Of a DNA stretch of 64,000 bases, positions 35,304-44,589 are shown one piece after another. The notes below the pieces were generated by a model. The model made no database searches, was not told the DNA's origin, and worked only from the letters and a program-made list of their open reading frames with translations. Location: contig NZ_CP150235.1 in assembly GCF_037974355.1 (NCBI RefSeq), forward strand, positions 4,588,001-4,652,000, written 5' to 3'. Origin of the DNA: Paenibacillus sp. FSL R5-0517 (GTDB lineage: Bacteria; Bacillota; Bacilli; Paenibacillales; Paenibacillaceae). A program made the translations under genes and the position numbers. Within the stretch, counting starts at the first letter, position 1. Every line of letters begins with the position of its first letter.

Positions 35304-36578
35304 TTATTTCCCGATATGCTGATCAATGATCGCTTGTGCCTGCTGTGCTGCTTCTTCTGGAGAAGTGCCGCTCAGCACAGCCTGAATGGAGTTGGTTACA
35401 GCTTTTTGATTATCTCCGTTCAGGATGGTGAACCGTGGCTGGAACACGGTCTTTTTGCTTGCCCATTCTCCGGCTACCTGAAGCTCAGGCGTATCGTACT
35501 TCACATCATTCACCGTTACATTCTGTCCCGTCTGGTTGGCGTAGTCACTTGCTACATCGGGATTGCTCAAAAATTCAAGGAACTTCTTCGCTTCTTCCGG
35601 ATGTTTTGATTTGCTATTCACCGCGAGCATGAAAGTAGTGGTATGCACCCCTTCATATTTCGCCTGATCGGCACTTACTGTAATTGGTGCAAGCAGTTTT
35701 TGCTCCAGATTCGGGTTTTGCTGTTTGTTCTGAGCGAGTTGATATGATCCACTTGCCAGCATGGCTGCTTTTTCTTGAATAAACAGTGCGCCTGCCGCAG
35801 GGTCTTTGGTACCCAGTGCATCCTGCTGGAAGTAACCCTTATCGTTCAGTTCCTTGATTTGAGTCAACGTTTTCACCCAGAACTCATCTGTGAGTTTAGC
35901 TTCGCCCGCTTCTACTTTGGTAAAAATGTCGTCACTTGGTGCGTTGTTCATCACCATCGTATTCATGAATTGCCCTGGGCCAATGTCCGCTCCAGCAAAG
36001 GCAATCGGAATGATGCCATTGTCTTTCAGCTTCTGGCAAAGGGCCAGGAAGCCTTCCCAATTGGTTGGTGGCGTCAAGCCGTATTTTTCAAACAGTTTCA
36101 CATTATAGATGGGATCGTTATATACGAGTTGATACGGGATGGCATATTGCTTGCCATCGTGCTGTCCTGCTTCAATCAGCTTCGGATTGTAAGCCGACAG
36201 GAACGATGACCCACTCAGGTCTGTGAACAATCCCGCCTTGGTGAAGGCTTCGAATTGTGCACCCGGGAAGGAAGCAAATACATCCCCTACCGAACCGTCA
36301 CTGATTTTGGATTGTACAGTGGACTGATATTGATCGGAGGGAAGCGTCTGCATCTCCACGTTGATGTTCGGATTTTCTTTTTCAAATGCGTCAATGGTCT
36401 TGTTGAGTGCTTCGGAATCCTCTCCGCGCCAGTGCATAAAGCTGATCGTTACCTTGCCTGAACCTGAGGAGCCGTTCTCTCCAGATGCCGCGTTATCCCC
36501 GCCACCGCAAGCTGACAACAGGATGGACATCACCAGCATACTGACGAGCGGCAGGATCATTTTTTTATTTTTTTTCAT
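35304..36578 (-). CDS. Sugar ABC transporter binding lipoprotein
   Basis: 424 residues from the ATG at 36578 behind AGGAGG. Lipoprotein signal MKKNKKMILPLVSMLVMSILLSACGGG. The mature part is a family 1 solute-binding protein (VTISFMHWRGEDSEALNKTIDAFEKENPNI, GGTYQ-like and ALFIQEKAAMLASGSYQLA). First gene of the operon, with a copy of the hairpin repeat between it and the upstream monooxygenase. It captures an oligosaccharide or glycoside for the two permeases. Confidence 0.92.
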   Translation of the reverse strand: MKKNKKMILPLVSMLVMSILLSACGGGDNAASGENGSSGSGKVTISFMHWRGEDSEALNKTIDAFEKENPNINVEMQTLPSDQYQSTVQSKISDGSVGDVFASFPGAQFEAFTKAGLFTDLSGSSFLSAYNPKLIEAGQHDGKQYAIPYQLVYNDPIYNVKLFEKYGLTPPTNWEGFLALCQKLKDNGIIPIAFAGADIGPGQFMNTMVMNNAPSDDIFTKVEAGEAKLTDEFWVKTLTQIKELNDKGYFQQDALGTKDPAAGALFIQEKAAMLASGSYQLAQNKQQNPNLEQKLLAPITVSADQAKYEGVHTTTFMLAVNSKSKHPEEAKKFLEFLSNPDVASDYANQTGQNVTVNDVKYDTPELQVAGEWASKKTVFQPRFTILNGDNQKAVTNSIQAVLSGTSPEEAAQQAQAIIDQHIGK

Positions 36579-36645
36579 GAAAGACGACCTCCTGAGGGTG
36601 ATTAATGTAAGTTGCACGAAAGTTTCTACACGGCGCACTCCGAGT

Positions 36646-36812
36646 GCAGTACCATCTTCCGATCGCTGTTATCCCCGGATTTTTTGAATCACTCTTTCAA
36701 CGGTTAAAATTCGGGGATAAAGGCGAGATTATGCTTACGAAGTAGCTTTCTTTCAGAAAGCTCTTAGCTCCGCTTCTTCAGATCGGTTCTGCTCTCTTCG
36801 TTAAAGTGTAAA
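36646..36812 (+). repeat. Dispersed hairpin repeat, copy 2
   Basis: TACCATCTTCCGATCGCTG head, stem TTATCCCCGGATTTT with AAAATtCGGGGATAA, the insert AGCTTTCTTTCAGAAAGCT (itself a palindrome) and the tail CGCTTCTTCAGATCGG then CTCTTCGTTAAAGTGTAAAA. It is preceded by a GCACTCcgaGTGC palindrome. Intergenic, between the SsuD-like and binding-protein genes. Confidence 0.85.
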
Positions 36813-36843
36813 AAAAGGGGCAATTACTTAGATTGGTAATAAC

Positions 36844-38046
36844 TTAGTTAGTAGTAACTTGATGCTGCTTCTGTCTTGTTTTCCATTTTTCGCGAATGAT
36901 CGGCATCACGGTCCGGCCGAAAATTTCGGCCTCTTCCAGATGCGGATAACCGGACAGAATGAACGTCGTAACGCCCAGATCTCCATATTCCATCAGACGT
37001 TCTGCGACTTGTTCCGCTGTACCTACAATGAGGATTGCACCGCCAGAACGCACAACGGACAAGCCTGTCCACAGGTTGGGACCTACGACAAACTGCTGCT
37101 TCTCGGACAGTTCCCGTAACTCGTTCTGTCTGCGTTGGTTGGTTGCATCCGTCTCGGCAAAAGCGGCTTTGGCTTTCTCGATCGCTTCTGGTGGTACTTT
37201 GCTAATAATCTCCCACGCTGCTGCCCAGGCTTCTTCTTCGGTATCCCGAATGAGGACCTGAGCACGCATGCCGTAACGGAGCTGACGATCTTGCCCAGTC
37301 TCCTCTTTCACCTGCTGACGAATGACCTCAATCTCTTCAATCTGCTCCTGGATCCAGTCATGAGGCTCGCCCCACATGAGGAACGTATCCGCATGTTCCA
37401 CTGCGACCTTCTTGGCAATCGGTGAACTTCCTCCCAGATAGAATGGTGGATACGGATTTTGTACCGTCTCCGGCATGCCTACCGGCCCTTTGAAATTATA
37501 ATACTGGCCATTGAATTCAGGATTGGGATCACTGGATGCATCAGCTCCTGATTGTGTGCCACTTCCGGCAAACTCCGTCAGATTCAGTCCCGTCGATTGC
37601 GTCCATGAACGCTTCATCACTTCCATATACTCACTCGCGCGAACATACCGTTCATCATGCGCATGTGCGAGTGGATCTCCCAGTTCCTCCAGATCCCGAA
37701 CCGAACTGCCTGTCACTACATTGATCATGGCGCGACCACTAGATAGCTGATCCAATGCCGCTCCCATGCGTGCAGTGAGTACGGGTGTAACCAAACCCGG
37801 GCGAATGGCGACAAGGGGACGCAATGTCTTCGTGTGACTCATTACTGCCGATCCAACCACCCATGCGTCCAGACAGGCTCCCCCTGTCGGAATCAGTACA
37901 AATTCGAATCCTGCTTTCTCCGCCGTCTGTGCCACATCGATCAGATAATCCAGACTCGGCTCCCGCTCTGGGGCAACCCCCACATACTTCCCATCTCCTG
38001 CTGTAGGCAAAAACCATCCAAACTTCATATCTTCCTGTTCGCTCAC
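36844..38046 (-). CDS. SsuD-like FMNH2-dependent alkanesulfonate monooxygenase
   Basis: About 400 residues. The GTG at 38046 has AAGGG 10 bases upstream; TTG 38055 and ATG 38028 are poorer. A bacterial luciferase-like TIM barrel (MKFGWFLPTAGDGKYVG, GFEFVLIPTGGACLDAWVVG, LTARMGAALDQLSSGRAMINVVTGS, FYLGGSSPIAKKVAVEHAD). The order of motifs matches SsuD rather than the NtaA branch. It releases sulfite from sulfonates, but no ssuABC or flavin reductase is adjacent, so another substrate is possible. Divergent from the AraC regulator and flanked on both sides by hairpin repeats. Confidence 0.78.
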   Translation of the reverse strand: MSEQEDMKFGWFLPTAGDGKYVGVAPEREPSLDYLIDVAQTAEKAGFEFVLIPTGGACLDAWVVGSAVMSHTKTLRPLVAIRPGLVTPVLTARMGAALDQLSSGRAMINVVTGSSVRDLEELGDPLAHAHDERYVRASEYMEVMKRSWTQSTGLNLTEFAGSGTQSGADASSDPNPEFNGQYYNFKGPVGMPETVQNPYPPFYLGGSSPIAKKVAVEHADTFLMWGEPHDWIQEQIEEIEVIRQQVKEETGQDRQLRYGMRAQVLIRDTEEEAWAAAWEIISKVPPEAIEKAKAAFAETDATNQRRQNELRELSEKQQFVVGPNLWTGLSVVRSGGAILIVGTAEQVAERLMEYGDLGVTTFILSGYPHLEEAEIFGRTVMPIIREKWKTRQKQHQVTTN

Positions 38047-38119
38047 AAAAGTCAATCCCTTCTATGATAAATTGCTCTAAAAATGTTTCACTCAAGCACT
38101 TCGGGTACAGAAAACCTTT

Positions 38120-38232
38120 CGAGCACTCTTGTCCCCAGATTTCTTCTTATTCCCCTTTCATGGGGAAATCCGGTGACAAAGGCGCCCGCTTCGCTTCTTC
38201 AGGTCCTTTCTGTCCCCTCCGTTGTCGTGTCA
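38120..38232 (+). repeat. Dispersed hairpin repeat, copy 3 (diverged)
   Basis: TGTCCCCAGATTTC and GGGGAAATCCGGTGACAAAGGCG form the stem, then CGCTTCGCTTCTTCAGGTCC and CTCCGTTGTCGTGTC. The head is eroded and there is no insert. It lies between divergent genes. Confidence 0.65.
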
Positions 38233-38492
38233 TTCTTTAAATTGATTTATTAGGCATATTCAAAATCAAATGCCGATTAATTAACTTGGTTTAATAGGTA
38301 TGGACATCATATCAATTGATTTGTCTGTGATCAATGTCATTTCGCGGCAATTTTATTTTGTCATTTTGTGGTCTTTTCTCAGATTTAGGTCTTGCTGATC
38401 TTGAATATGTACAAAACCCACCTGTATAATAGGTTATAAGCGAAACTTTTAGAAAGTACAAACGATACTTATATACTAAAGAGGTGTTCCTG
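38233..38492. promoter_or_regulatory. Promoter region of the AraC regulator
   Basis: AT-rich; contains the ribosome site AGAGG before the ATG at 38493. No distinct operator is recognised. Confidence 0.4.
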
Positions 38493-39371
38493 ATGACCGA
38501 GATTGAACGCATGAAGGAGGACCACCACGAATTTTTGGATATTATATTCTTCACTCCATCTGAATTTGAGAAAGCCGGGGGCGCCTGGCCGATTCGCATC
38601 GGCCGTAATATAGCCAAGACCAACTATCATATTGGGCCTCGCACCACACCTTATCATTATTTGTTATTTGTGCTGGAGGGAGAAGGTACATTTATACAGA
38701 ACGGACAGCGTCATTCCCTTCGTGCCAGGGATGCCTTCTGTCTGTTTCCCCATGTTACGCATGAGTACTGGACAGACCCGGAGCATACGTTACAGAAAAT
38801 ATTTATTGCATTTGACGGTGCATACGCAACCGAACTGTTGTCTCGTATTGGACTTACTCCGGACTCACCGTATCGTTCAGGTGTACTGACGCCGGAGACT
38901 GCAAGCGCCATGCGCTCGTTCATGGAGGATGTTCGTAAACCACAGGATGGAGCGAGCGATTTGGGGCGACTCACCCGGTTTCTAAGCCTCTTTGACCGGA
39001 TAGCCCGTTCACCGGCCACCAAAGGGTTGCAACCGGATTCAGCCACACCTTGGCTCCAGAAAGGCAAGGAATACATGGATATTCATTTTGCAGGTGGCAT
39101 CTCCGTGGAAGGTGTGTCCGCTCATGCGGGTGTGGATCGAACCCATTTTGCCAAACAGTTCCGCAAAGCCTATGGTCTGTCTCCCGTACAATACATCCAG
39201 CAATTAAAAATGAATCAAGCCAAACGTCTACTCGTGCAGACGCCGCTAAGTTTAACTGAAGTGGCTCATTCCGTGGGTTACCCGGACTTGTTCTCCTTCT
39301 CCAAAGCGTTCAAAAAGCAGGTGGGACTGCCACCCAATCGCTATCGGACCACAGAAAACACGAAACAGTAA
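38493..39371 (+). CDS. AraC family transcriptional regulator
   Basis: 292 residues from the ATG at 38493. N-terminal cupin domain (YLLFVLEGEGTFIQNGQRHSL, FPHVTHEYW) for ligand sensing, then two helix-turn-helix units (ISVEGVSAHAGVDRTHFAKQFRKAYG and LSLTEVAHSVGYPDLFSFSKAFKKQVG) with the family end PPNRYR. It probably senses a sugar or metabolite and controls one of the neighbouring operons; the divergent SsuD-like gene and the sugar importer behind it are the obvious candidates. Confidence 0.88.
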   Translation: MTEIERMKEDHHEFLDIIFFTPSEFEKAGGAWPIRIGRNIAKTNYHIGPRTTPYHYLLFVLEGEGTFIQNGQRHSLRARDAFCLFPHVTHEYWTDPEHTLQKIFIAFDGAYATELLSRIGLTPDSPYRSGVLTPETASAMRSFMEDVRKPQDGASDLGRLTRFLSLFDRIARSPATKGLQPDSATPWLQKGKEYMDIHFAGGISVEGVSAHAGVDRTHFAKQFRKAYGLSPVQYIQQLKMNQAKRLLVQTPLSLTEVAHSVGYPDLFSFSKAFKKQVGLPPNRYRTTENTKQ

Positions 39372-39393
39372 GGGAGCGACCTTCCGCTCCCCA
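39371..39393 (+). terminator. Hairpin after the AraC gene
   Basis: GGGAGCG accttc CGCTCCC, right after the stop codon, without a long T-run. Probably a weak terminator. Confidence 0.45.
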
Positions 39394-39397
39394 ACCT

Positions 39398-39583
39398 ATA
39401 AAATTAAGCCACGTGTACCACGCCTTGTATGCGCTTGTGTACAATGTCCCCTTTACCGAACAACTTGCACAAAAGGACTTCGAAGAAGCTTTCCATAAAA
39501 TCGAAACAGCCTTGTTAGATGAGAATTACAGTGGATTTTGCAGCACTCTTGTACATCATAGTGCTGCAAAACCCATTGCTTAA
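39398..39583 (+). pseudogene. Coding remnant without start
   Basis: One frame reads HVYHALYALVYNVPFTEQLA and then DFEEAFHKIETALLDENY with natural codon use, to a TAA at 39581. There is no ribosome site or upstream gene body. The residues look like the last part of a helical regulator domain, but I cannot assign the family. Confidence 0.3.
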
Positions 39584-39592
39584 TCCATCACC

Positions 39593-39634
39593 AAAAAAGG
39601 CAAGCCCCATCTACCTGGGACTTGCCTTCTTTCT
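39593..39634. terminator. Bidirectional terminator
   Basis: GGCAAGcCCCAtctaccTGGGaCTTGCC with A-run before and T-rich run after. It lies between convergent regulator and EPS-like operon. Confidence 0.8.
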
Positions 39635-39692
39635 ATACTATAGTTTGATTCAAGTATCATGCAGGAATCAGGGACTTTTCACTGACGTAACG

Positions 39693-40616
39693 CTATTCCT
39701 TTTTCTCATCCTTACGCGCAAGTGGAATACCATTCTCCTTCGCATACCATGCTTCATAATGATGCACAGCCACACCTGCAAAAGAGGAATGGGAAGAACC
39801 GAGATCGAACACCTTGGCCATTTCTTCATTCATGTTGCTAACGGGTTTACGGAAAAAGGTCAGGTGATCCCCTTCGTGTGTATCCGCAAGTTCTGCGCCA
39901 ATCCAGACTTTTTTGCCGAGATCATCCGCTTCGTCCAGTTCTTCCTTGGACAGATCATACATCTGCTGCCCGCTATCCCGATAAGCCATAATCGCCACTG
40001 CATCGAAGTGGGAGATAACCCAGCGACTGAATGTACCCTCACCTTCCGCCGACTGACGGGCATCAAGCCAGAACGGAATGGCAGCGCTCATGTACAATCC
40101 CGCGGCCTCTCCCGCTTTCGTCCAAGCCTTCATGTTGTCGCTCCACTCCGCAATGACGCTGCTCTCTTCGTCCTCCCAGCGTTTCAGCTGATACGGCTCC
40201 ACATCGAGTTGAATACCTTGGAAACGTTCATTTTTGGCAGAAGCTGCATTGTAGGCTCTCACTCGCTCGATAAAAGCAAGTCCTTCATCCCGCTTCTGCT
40301 CATAGGCCCAGTCTGCATGACCGTTCAGTCCATGCACTTCAATCTCAGCCTGCCCTGCAGCCGCAATGAACTTGCGGTATGTTGCATCAGGCACCTCATC
40401 CTGGATTTGCAGGAAGATGGTATCCACGCCCTGTTCTTTCGAGAAAGCAATAATCTCAGGTGTCTGTTCTGCAATAATAGACGCGTCCCACAGCCAGGTC
40501 GCTTTGTGTTCCTCGGTGGAGAACCATTTAAACATCCAAGACAGAAGCAGCAGGCACAACACCACAGCCAGAATGGCCCATTTCGCCATCCCCACCAGCT
40601 TGCCCCGTTGCCTCAT
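39693..40616 (-). CDS. Membrane-anchored TIM-barrel hydrolase-like protein (last gene of the EPS-like cluster)
   Basis: 307 residues; starts 9 bases after the dehydrogenase stop with GAGGGA upstream. One N-terminal anchor (KWAILAVVLCLLLLSWMF), then an extracellular barrel. FQGIQLDVEPYQLKRW carries a DVE pair like the catalytic DxE of GH18-like and related glycosidases, followed by AVAIMAYRDSG with a second barrel strand. A glycan hydrolase or trimming enzyme is likely, though no family can be fixed. As the last gene of the cluster it may cut or release the polymer. Confidence 0.6.
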   Translation of the reverse strand: MRQRGKLVGMAKWAILAVVLCLLLLSWMFKWFSTEEHKATWLWDASIIAEQTPEIIAFSKEQGVDTIFLQIQDEVPDATYRKFIAAAGQAEIEVHGLNGHADWAYEQKRDEGLAFIERVRAYNAASAKNERFQGIQLDVEPYQLKRWEDEESSVIAEWSDNMKAWTKAGEAAGLYMSAAIPFWLDARQSAEGEGTFSRWVISHFDAVAIMAYRDSGQQMYDLSKEELDEADDLGKKVWIGAELADTHEGDHLTFFRKPVSNMNEEMAKVFDLGSSHSSFAGVAVHHYEAWYAKENGIPLARKDEKKE

Positions 40617-40624
40617 ATATTCCC

Positions 40625-41992
40625 TCAGACGAGCAACGCTTCACTTGGTTCAAACACAGGATGCTGAACCGAGTGACCAATTTTGTAGATGTGCGGATGT
40701 GTGTACGAACGGAATGCATTACGTGTATCCAGAATCGGCACACCCATCTCGGCAATATCGAAGTAAGGCAAATCGCTGTGGTTGGTGATCAACACGATGC
40801 AATCGTATTTCTTGAACTGTTCCAGATTGAACGCTTCGCTGTGTACCGTCTCCCCATGCTTGTCCTTAAAGGAATCCGCGTGTGGATCATAGTAGCTTAC
40901 GTTGGCTCCACTTTCCTTGAACAGTTCATATACTTCCAGTCCTGGTGATTCACGCAGGTCGGCAATATTCGGTTTGTATGACATACCGAGCAGCAGGATA
41001 TTGGATTTACGTACAGATTTCGCGTATTCGTTCAGAATCATTGACGTTTTGTTCAACACATAATATGGCATGTTGTCATTGGTCGATTGCGCCAGTTCTA
41101 TAAATTTGCTATAGAAACGGAAACCTTTGGCTTTCCACGACAGGTACATCGGATCAAGCGGGATGCAGTGTCCACCGATCCCTGGCCCTGGATAAAATGG
41201 CATGAAACCAAATGGTTTCGTTGCTGCTGCATCAATTACTTCCCAGATATCGATGCCCATGCGGTCGCACATCATCGCCATTTCATTCACAAAGGCAATG
41301 TTTACACTGCGGAATGTGTTCTCCAGCAGTTTGGACATTTCAGCCACTTTTGGCGAAGATACCGGTACTACGGTCTCTACATACTTGCCATACAGTGCGG
41401 TTCCAAGTTTCAGGCAAGCTTCGGTTGTGCCCCCGATCACTTTCGGTGTATTGAATGTTGTAAAACGTCCGTTGGACGGGTCTACACGCTCAGGCGAGAA
41501 GCACAGGAAGTAGTCTTTGCCTGCTTCATGTCCAATTTTATCCAACTCATCCTGGATCAGTTCCTCGGTGGTACCTGGATACGTGGTGCTCTCCAACGTA
41601 ATCAGCATGCCTGGTTTCATATGCAGTTTGATCTGATCTACAACCGTCTCGATGTAAGATGTGTCCGGGTCCTGATTCTCACTGAGCGGTGTCGGTACAC
41701 AGATGCTGAGTGCGTCAATGACGCGCAGCATGCTGTAATCTGTCGTTGGCTGGAAGCGACCGCTTTGCATTACTTTTTTCAACTCATCGGACGAAATATC
41801 GTGAATATAGGAATCCCCTTGATAGATACTCTCTACTTTGGACGCATCCAGATCAATTCCGATTACCGTGAAACCTTGATTGACCATTTCCACGGCAAGT
41901 GGAAGTCCTACGTAACCGAGCCCGACAACGCCGAGTACAGCTTCTTTATTTTCAATCGCATTCAGTAATGTGTGGAATTGTTGATTCTCCAT
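40625..41992 (-). CDS. UDP-sugar 6-dehydrogenase, WbpA/UDP-GlcNAc dehydrogenase type
   Basis: 455 residues. NAD-binding GLGYVG at 24-29. The catalytic cysteine is C276 in GIGGHCIPLDPMYLSW, a form seen in the WbpA (UDP-N-acetylglucosamine) branch rather than Ugd. Active-site stretches LESTTYPGTTEE and SKLLENTFRSVNIAFVNE are present. It makes a UDP-uronic acid, the expected acidic building block for the polymer built by the GT2 enzyme upstream. Coupled to the hydrolase gene. Confidence 0.88.
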   Translation of the reverse strand: MENQQFHTLLNAIENKEAVLGVVGLGYVGLPLAVEMVNQGFTVIGIDLDASKVESIYQGDSYIHDISSDELKKVMQSGRFQPTTDYSMLRVIDALSICVPTPLSENQDPDTSYIETVVDQIKLHMKPGMLITLESTTYPGTTEELIQDELDKIGHEAGKDYFLCFSPERVDPSNGRFTTFNTPKVIGGTTEACLKLGTALYGKYVETVVPVSSPKVAEMSKLLENTFRSVNIAFVNEMAMMCDRMGIDIWEVIDAAATKPFGFMPFYPGPGIGGHCIPLDPMYLSWKAKGFRFYSKFIELAQSTNDNMPYYVLNKTSMILNEYAKSVRKSNILLLGMSYKPNIADLRESPGLEVYELFKESGANVSYYDPHADSFKDKHGETVHSEAFNLEQFKKYDCIVLITNHSDLPYFDIAEMGVPILDTRNAFRSYTHPHIYKIGHSVQHPVFEPSEALLV

Positions 41993-42076
41993 GATATTCC
42001 CTCCGGGTAGTGTATTTGATGGTGCTTCAAATCCATGTAAATAGATGGTTGTCTGTCTGTTGCTCTTTTTTATCTT

Positions 42077-42880
42077 CTAATGCAGGCAGCGTCTGATTCG
42101 GGCATCCAGCTCTACGGGCGAGAACGGTTTGGTCATGTAATCATCGACCCCGCTGCGGAAGCATTGACTGATCGTTTGCTCAACACGTTGCTCGGTCAAC
42201 ACGACAATTTTGGGCGGTTGCTCCATCTCCAGCTTCTGAATATGATGAATGAACGGCAGACCGTCGATGCCATACAGATTCAGTTCGGTGAGCACCAAGT
42301 CCGGTGTGACTTTCTCGATCAAGTCCAGTGCAGCCAGTCCATCTACAGCCTCATAGGTTTCGTATCCCTGCATTTTCAAACGCAACTGCAGGAATTCCCG
42401 TACCGTAGGATCGTTGTCCACAATCAAAATGCGTTCCGGCTCGTCCGCTGTATTGTCCAGCGTGTAGATATGAATCTCCGACGAATCTACGAGCTTCGAG
42501 GATTCAGCCATATGCTGAATGGTTGCTTTCGAAGGACGCTCACCCTCTGCAAAACTGGCCAGTGTGATCTGTGGATCGGCACCAGGTACGGTCTCTTGAA
42601 GCTCATGCTTGATCCGAAGTCCTTTATAGTGAACCTCATCCAGTGACAACCCCGGCAGCAGGACGGCAATCGCCTGTGTCGCCCCATCCTTCCACACCTG
42701 GAAGGCAGACTCGCTCGTCTGTTCCAGATGTGTCCTGACCTGCTGCTCAGGTTGAGCGTGTCCTGCACAATGGATGAACATTAAGCCGCATGTTTCGGCA
42801 CCCGTTTCCTTTAATCCCTGTTCTACACTTCGGTACACATTAACGGCAGCCTCACGCTGCAATGTCGCCGTATTTGGCAT
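42077..42880 (-). CDS. Degenerate GGDEF-like domain fused to a receiver lacking the phospho-acceptor Asp
   Basis: 267 residues from the ATG at 42880 (AGGGTGG, 8 bases). Residues 1-135 look like a reduced GGDEF/nucleotide cyclase fold (IAVLLPGLSLDEVHYKGLRIKHEL, then ITLASFAEG) without GGDEF residues. Residues 150-267 are a receiver: acidic pair D155/D157 in ILIVDNDP, T229 in IVVLTE, K251 in YMTKPFSP. The acceptor position is Glu199 (PDLVLTELNLYGIDG) instead of Asp. Glu at this place often mimics phosphorylation, so the protein may be locked active. It sits between the synthase and the dehydrogenase and probably controls the polymer synthase. Confidence 0.75.
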   Translation of the reverse strand: MPNTATLQREAAVNVYRSVEQGLKETGAETCGLMFIHCAGHAQPEQQVRTHLEQTSESAFQVWKDGATQAIAVLLPGLSLDEVHYKGLRIKHELQETVPGADPQITLASFAEGERPSKATIQHMAESSKLVDSSEIHIYTLDNTADEPERILIVDNDPTVREFLQLRLKMQGYETYEAVDGLAALDLIEKVTPDLVLTELNLYGIDGLPFIHHIQKLEMEQPPKIVVLTEQRVEQTISQCFRSGVDDYMTKPFSPVELDARIRRCLH

Positions 42881-42950
42881 GTTCTTTTCCACCCTTCTCC
42901 TCGATTATCTATACATGTTCAAAATGTTATTTACACTGACACTCCAATGA

Positions 42951-43115
42951 CAGAACAACCTTTTGATCGCTGTTATCCCCAGATTTTTTGATTCCTTTTA
43001 ACAAGGGGAAATCCGGGGATAGCGTATGCTTTCGATGCAGCTTTCTTTCAGAAAGCTTTTAGGCGCACGCTTCGCTTCATCAGGTTATTTCTGTCCTCTC
43101 CGTTATCGTGTAAAA
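42951..43115 (+). repeat. Dispersed hairpin repeat, copy 4
   Basis: TTTGATCGCTGTTATCCCC head, stem with AAATCCGGGGATA, the insert AGCTTTCTTTCAGAAAGCT as in copy 2, then GCACGCTTCGCTTCATCAGG and CTCTCCGTTATCGTGTAAAA. It sits in the only large gap (274 bases) inside the EPS-like cluster and could affect expression of the genes after it. Confidence 0.85.
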
Positions 43116-43166
43116 ATATAGTTGAACATCTATATTGCTGTTACTGTATTACCATGATCTCTGTAA

Positions 43167-44567
43167 TTAAGCGGCTTCGCTTGTTTTCTTCTCATCCTCG
43201 GACCAGCTTTGACGTGTCATGGTCCCCCATGAGTTGTTGTTTTGCAGAAACTGCACATGTCCCTGCAATCTCCACAGTACGCCCAGCTGATGATAACCCA
43301 CGAATTTCAGCGCAGAGTAGACCAGCATTTTGACCAGATCGGAGAGTTTGTTGTACCGCTTGAAAGCAATCTCCTCCAGGACAAGTGCGCCTACACTCAG
43401 CAGATAACCACTCACGAAGTTCAATAGTCCGAACAGAAGCAGGATTGGCCACTGGGTCATATCCAGAAGGACGTATCCAGCGAGAGCTAGCAGTCCGGTA
43501 ATTCGGAAATACGGGTTCAGTGCTTCAAAAATGACGTTATACGGCATCGTTACCATACCCATCACTTTGTATTTGGGATTGAACAGCATGCCTCGATTCT
43601 CCAGCATGTTCTTCAGATTCCCGCGGCCCCAGCGCTTGCGCTGACTGGACAGAATCCGGTAGGAATCGGGAGCCTGTGTCCAGCACACCGCCTCAGGGCA
43701 AAAGGCAACGCGGTACTTCAATTTATTTTCCAGCATATAACGGTGAAGCTTGATAATGATGTTCATGTCTTCCCCGGGATAACCATCCCGGTATCCGCCA
43801 ACGGCAATTACAGCATCCTTACGGAACATGCCGAAAGCACCAGAGACAATAATCAGACCGTTCATATGACTCCAGCCAATCCGTCCGCCCAGGAAGGCTT
43901 TGAGATATTCAATCGACTGGAACATGGGCCAGATTTTGCGCGGCAGCGATACATCTTGCACTGCCCCGTTTTCGATTTTGCAGCCATTGGCGATTCGTAC
44001 ATCTCCCCCAATGGCCACTGTCTCTTCCGGATTCTCCATATACATGCGTGCCATGCGGATCAGGGCATCCTTCTCCAGCAACGAATCGGCATCGATGGAA
44101 GAGATCAGCGGATAATGAGACAAGTTGATTCCTGCATTGAGGGAATCTGCCTTCCCGCCATTTTCCTTGTCAATGACATACAGATCAGGGAACTCCGGAT
44201 TATGGTAAATCCCGCGAATTTTCTGACAGGCGATCTTGCCCCGAATCTTCGTATTGGGTACCGGCTTCAGGCGGTATTCATCCAGCAAAATCTTCAGTGT
44301 GGCATCACTGGAACCGTCATTAACGACGATTACTTCATACGTTGGATAATTCAGCGTCATCAGACAGTTCACATTTTCAATAATCGTCAGTTCCTCGTTG
44401 TATGCCGGTACCAGCAGAGAAACCGAAGGTACCAGTTCCGATCCTGACAACGTATTATATTTGGAATAATGCGACCGGCGGAAGATCGTCCAGATGTTAC
44501 GGAACGATAAGGCCAGGATGGAAAAATAGAGCGTATTGACGAAAACAACATAGTAGATTGCGACCAT
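43167..44567 (-). CDS. Processive family 2 glycosyltransferase (polysaccharide synthase)
   Basis: 466 residues from the first ATG. Membrane segments lie at the N-terminus and C-terminus, with a cytosolic GT-A domain between: D84 in VVNDGSSD, D159/D161 in SSIDADS, E266-D267 in YPGEDMN and Q309-R-K-R-W313, the set of processive synthases such as hyaluronan or cellulose synthase. The C-terminal helices should form the export channel. The ribosome site AGGAGGGG lies 36 bases before this ATG and 6 bases before an in-frame CTG (44597), so the real start may be there, overlapping the HEAT gene stop. Polymer unknown; the dehydrogenase suggests uronic acid content. Confidence 0.88.
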   Translation of the reverse strand: MVAIYYVVFVNTLYFSILALSFRNIWTIFRRSHYSKYNTLSGSELVPSVSLLVPAYNEELTIIENVNCLMTLNYPTYEVIVVNDGSSDATLKILLDEYRLKPVPNTKIRGKIACQKIRGIYHNPEFPDLYVIDKENGGKADSLNAGINLSHYPLISSIDADSLLEKDALIRMARMYMENPEETVAIGGDVRIANGCKIENGAVQDVSLPRKIWPMFQSIEYLKAFLGGRIGWSHMNGLIIVSGAFGMFRKDAVIAVGGYRDGYPGEDMNIIIKLHRYMLENKLKYRVAFCPEAVCWTQAPDSYRILSSQRKRWGRGNLKNMLENRGMLFNPKYKVMGMVTMPYNVIFEALNPYFRITGLLALAGYVLLDMTQWPILLLFGLLNFVSGYLLSVGALVLEEIAFKRYNKLSDLVKMLVYSALKFVGYHQLGVLWRLQGHVQFLQNNNSWGTMTRQSWSEDEKKTSEAA

Positions 44568-44589
44568 GCCGTAGATTAATAATAGATCC

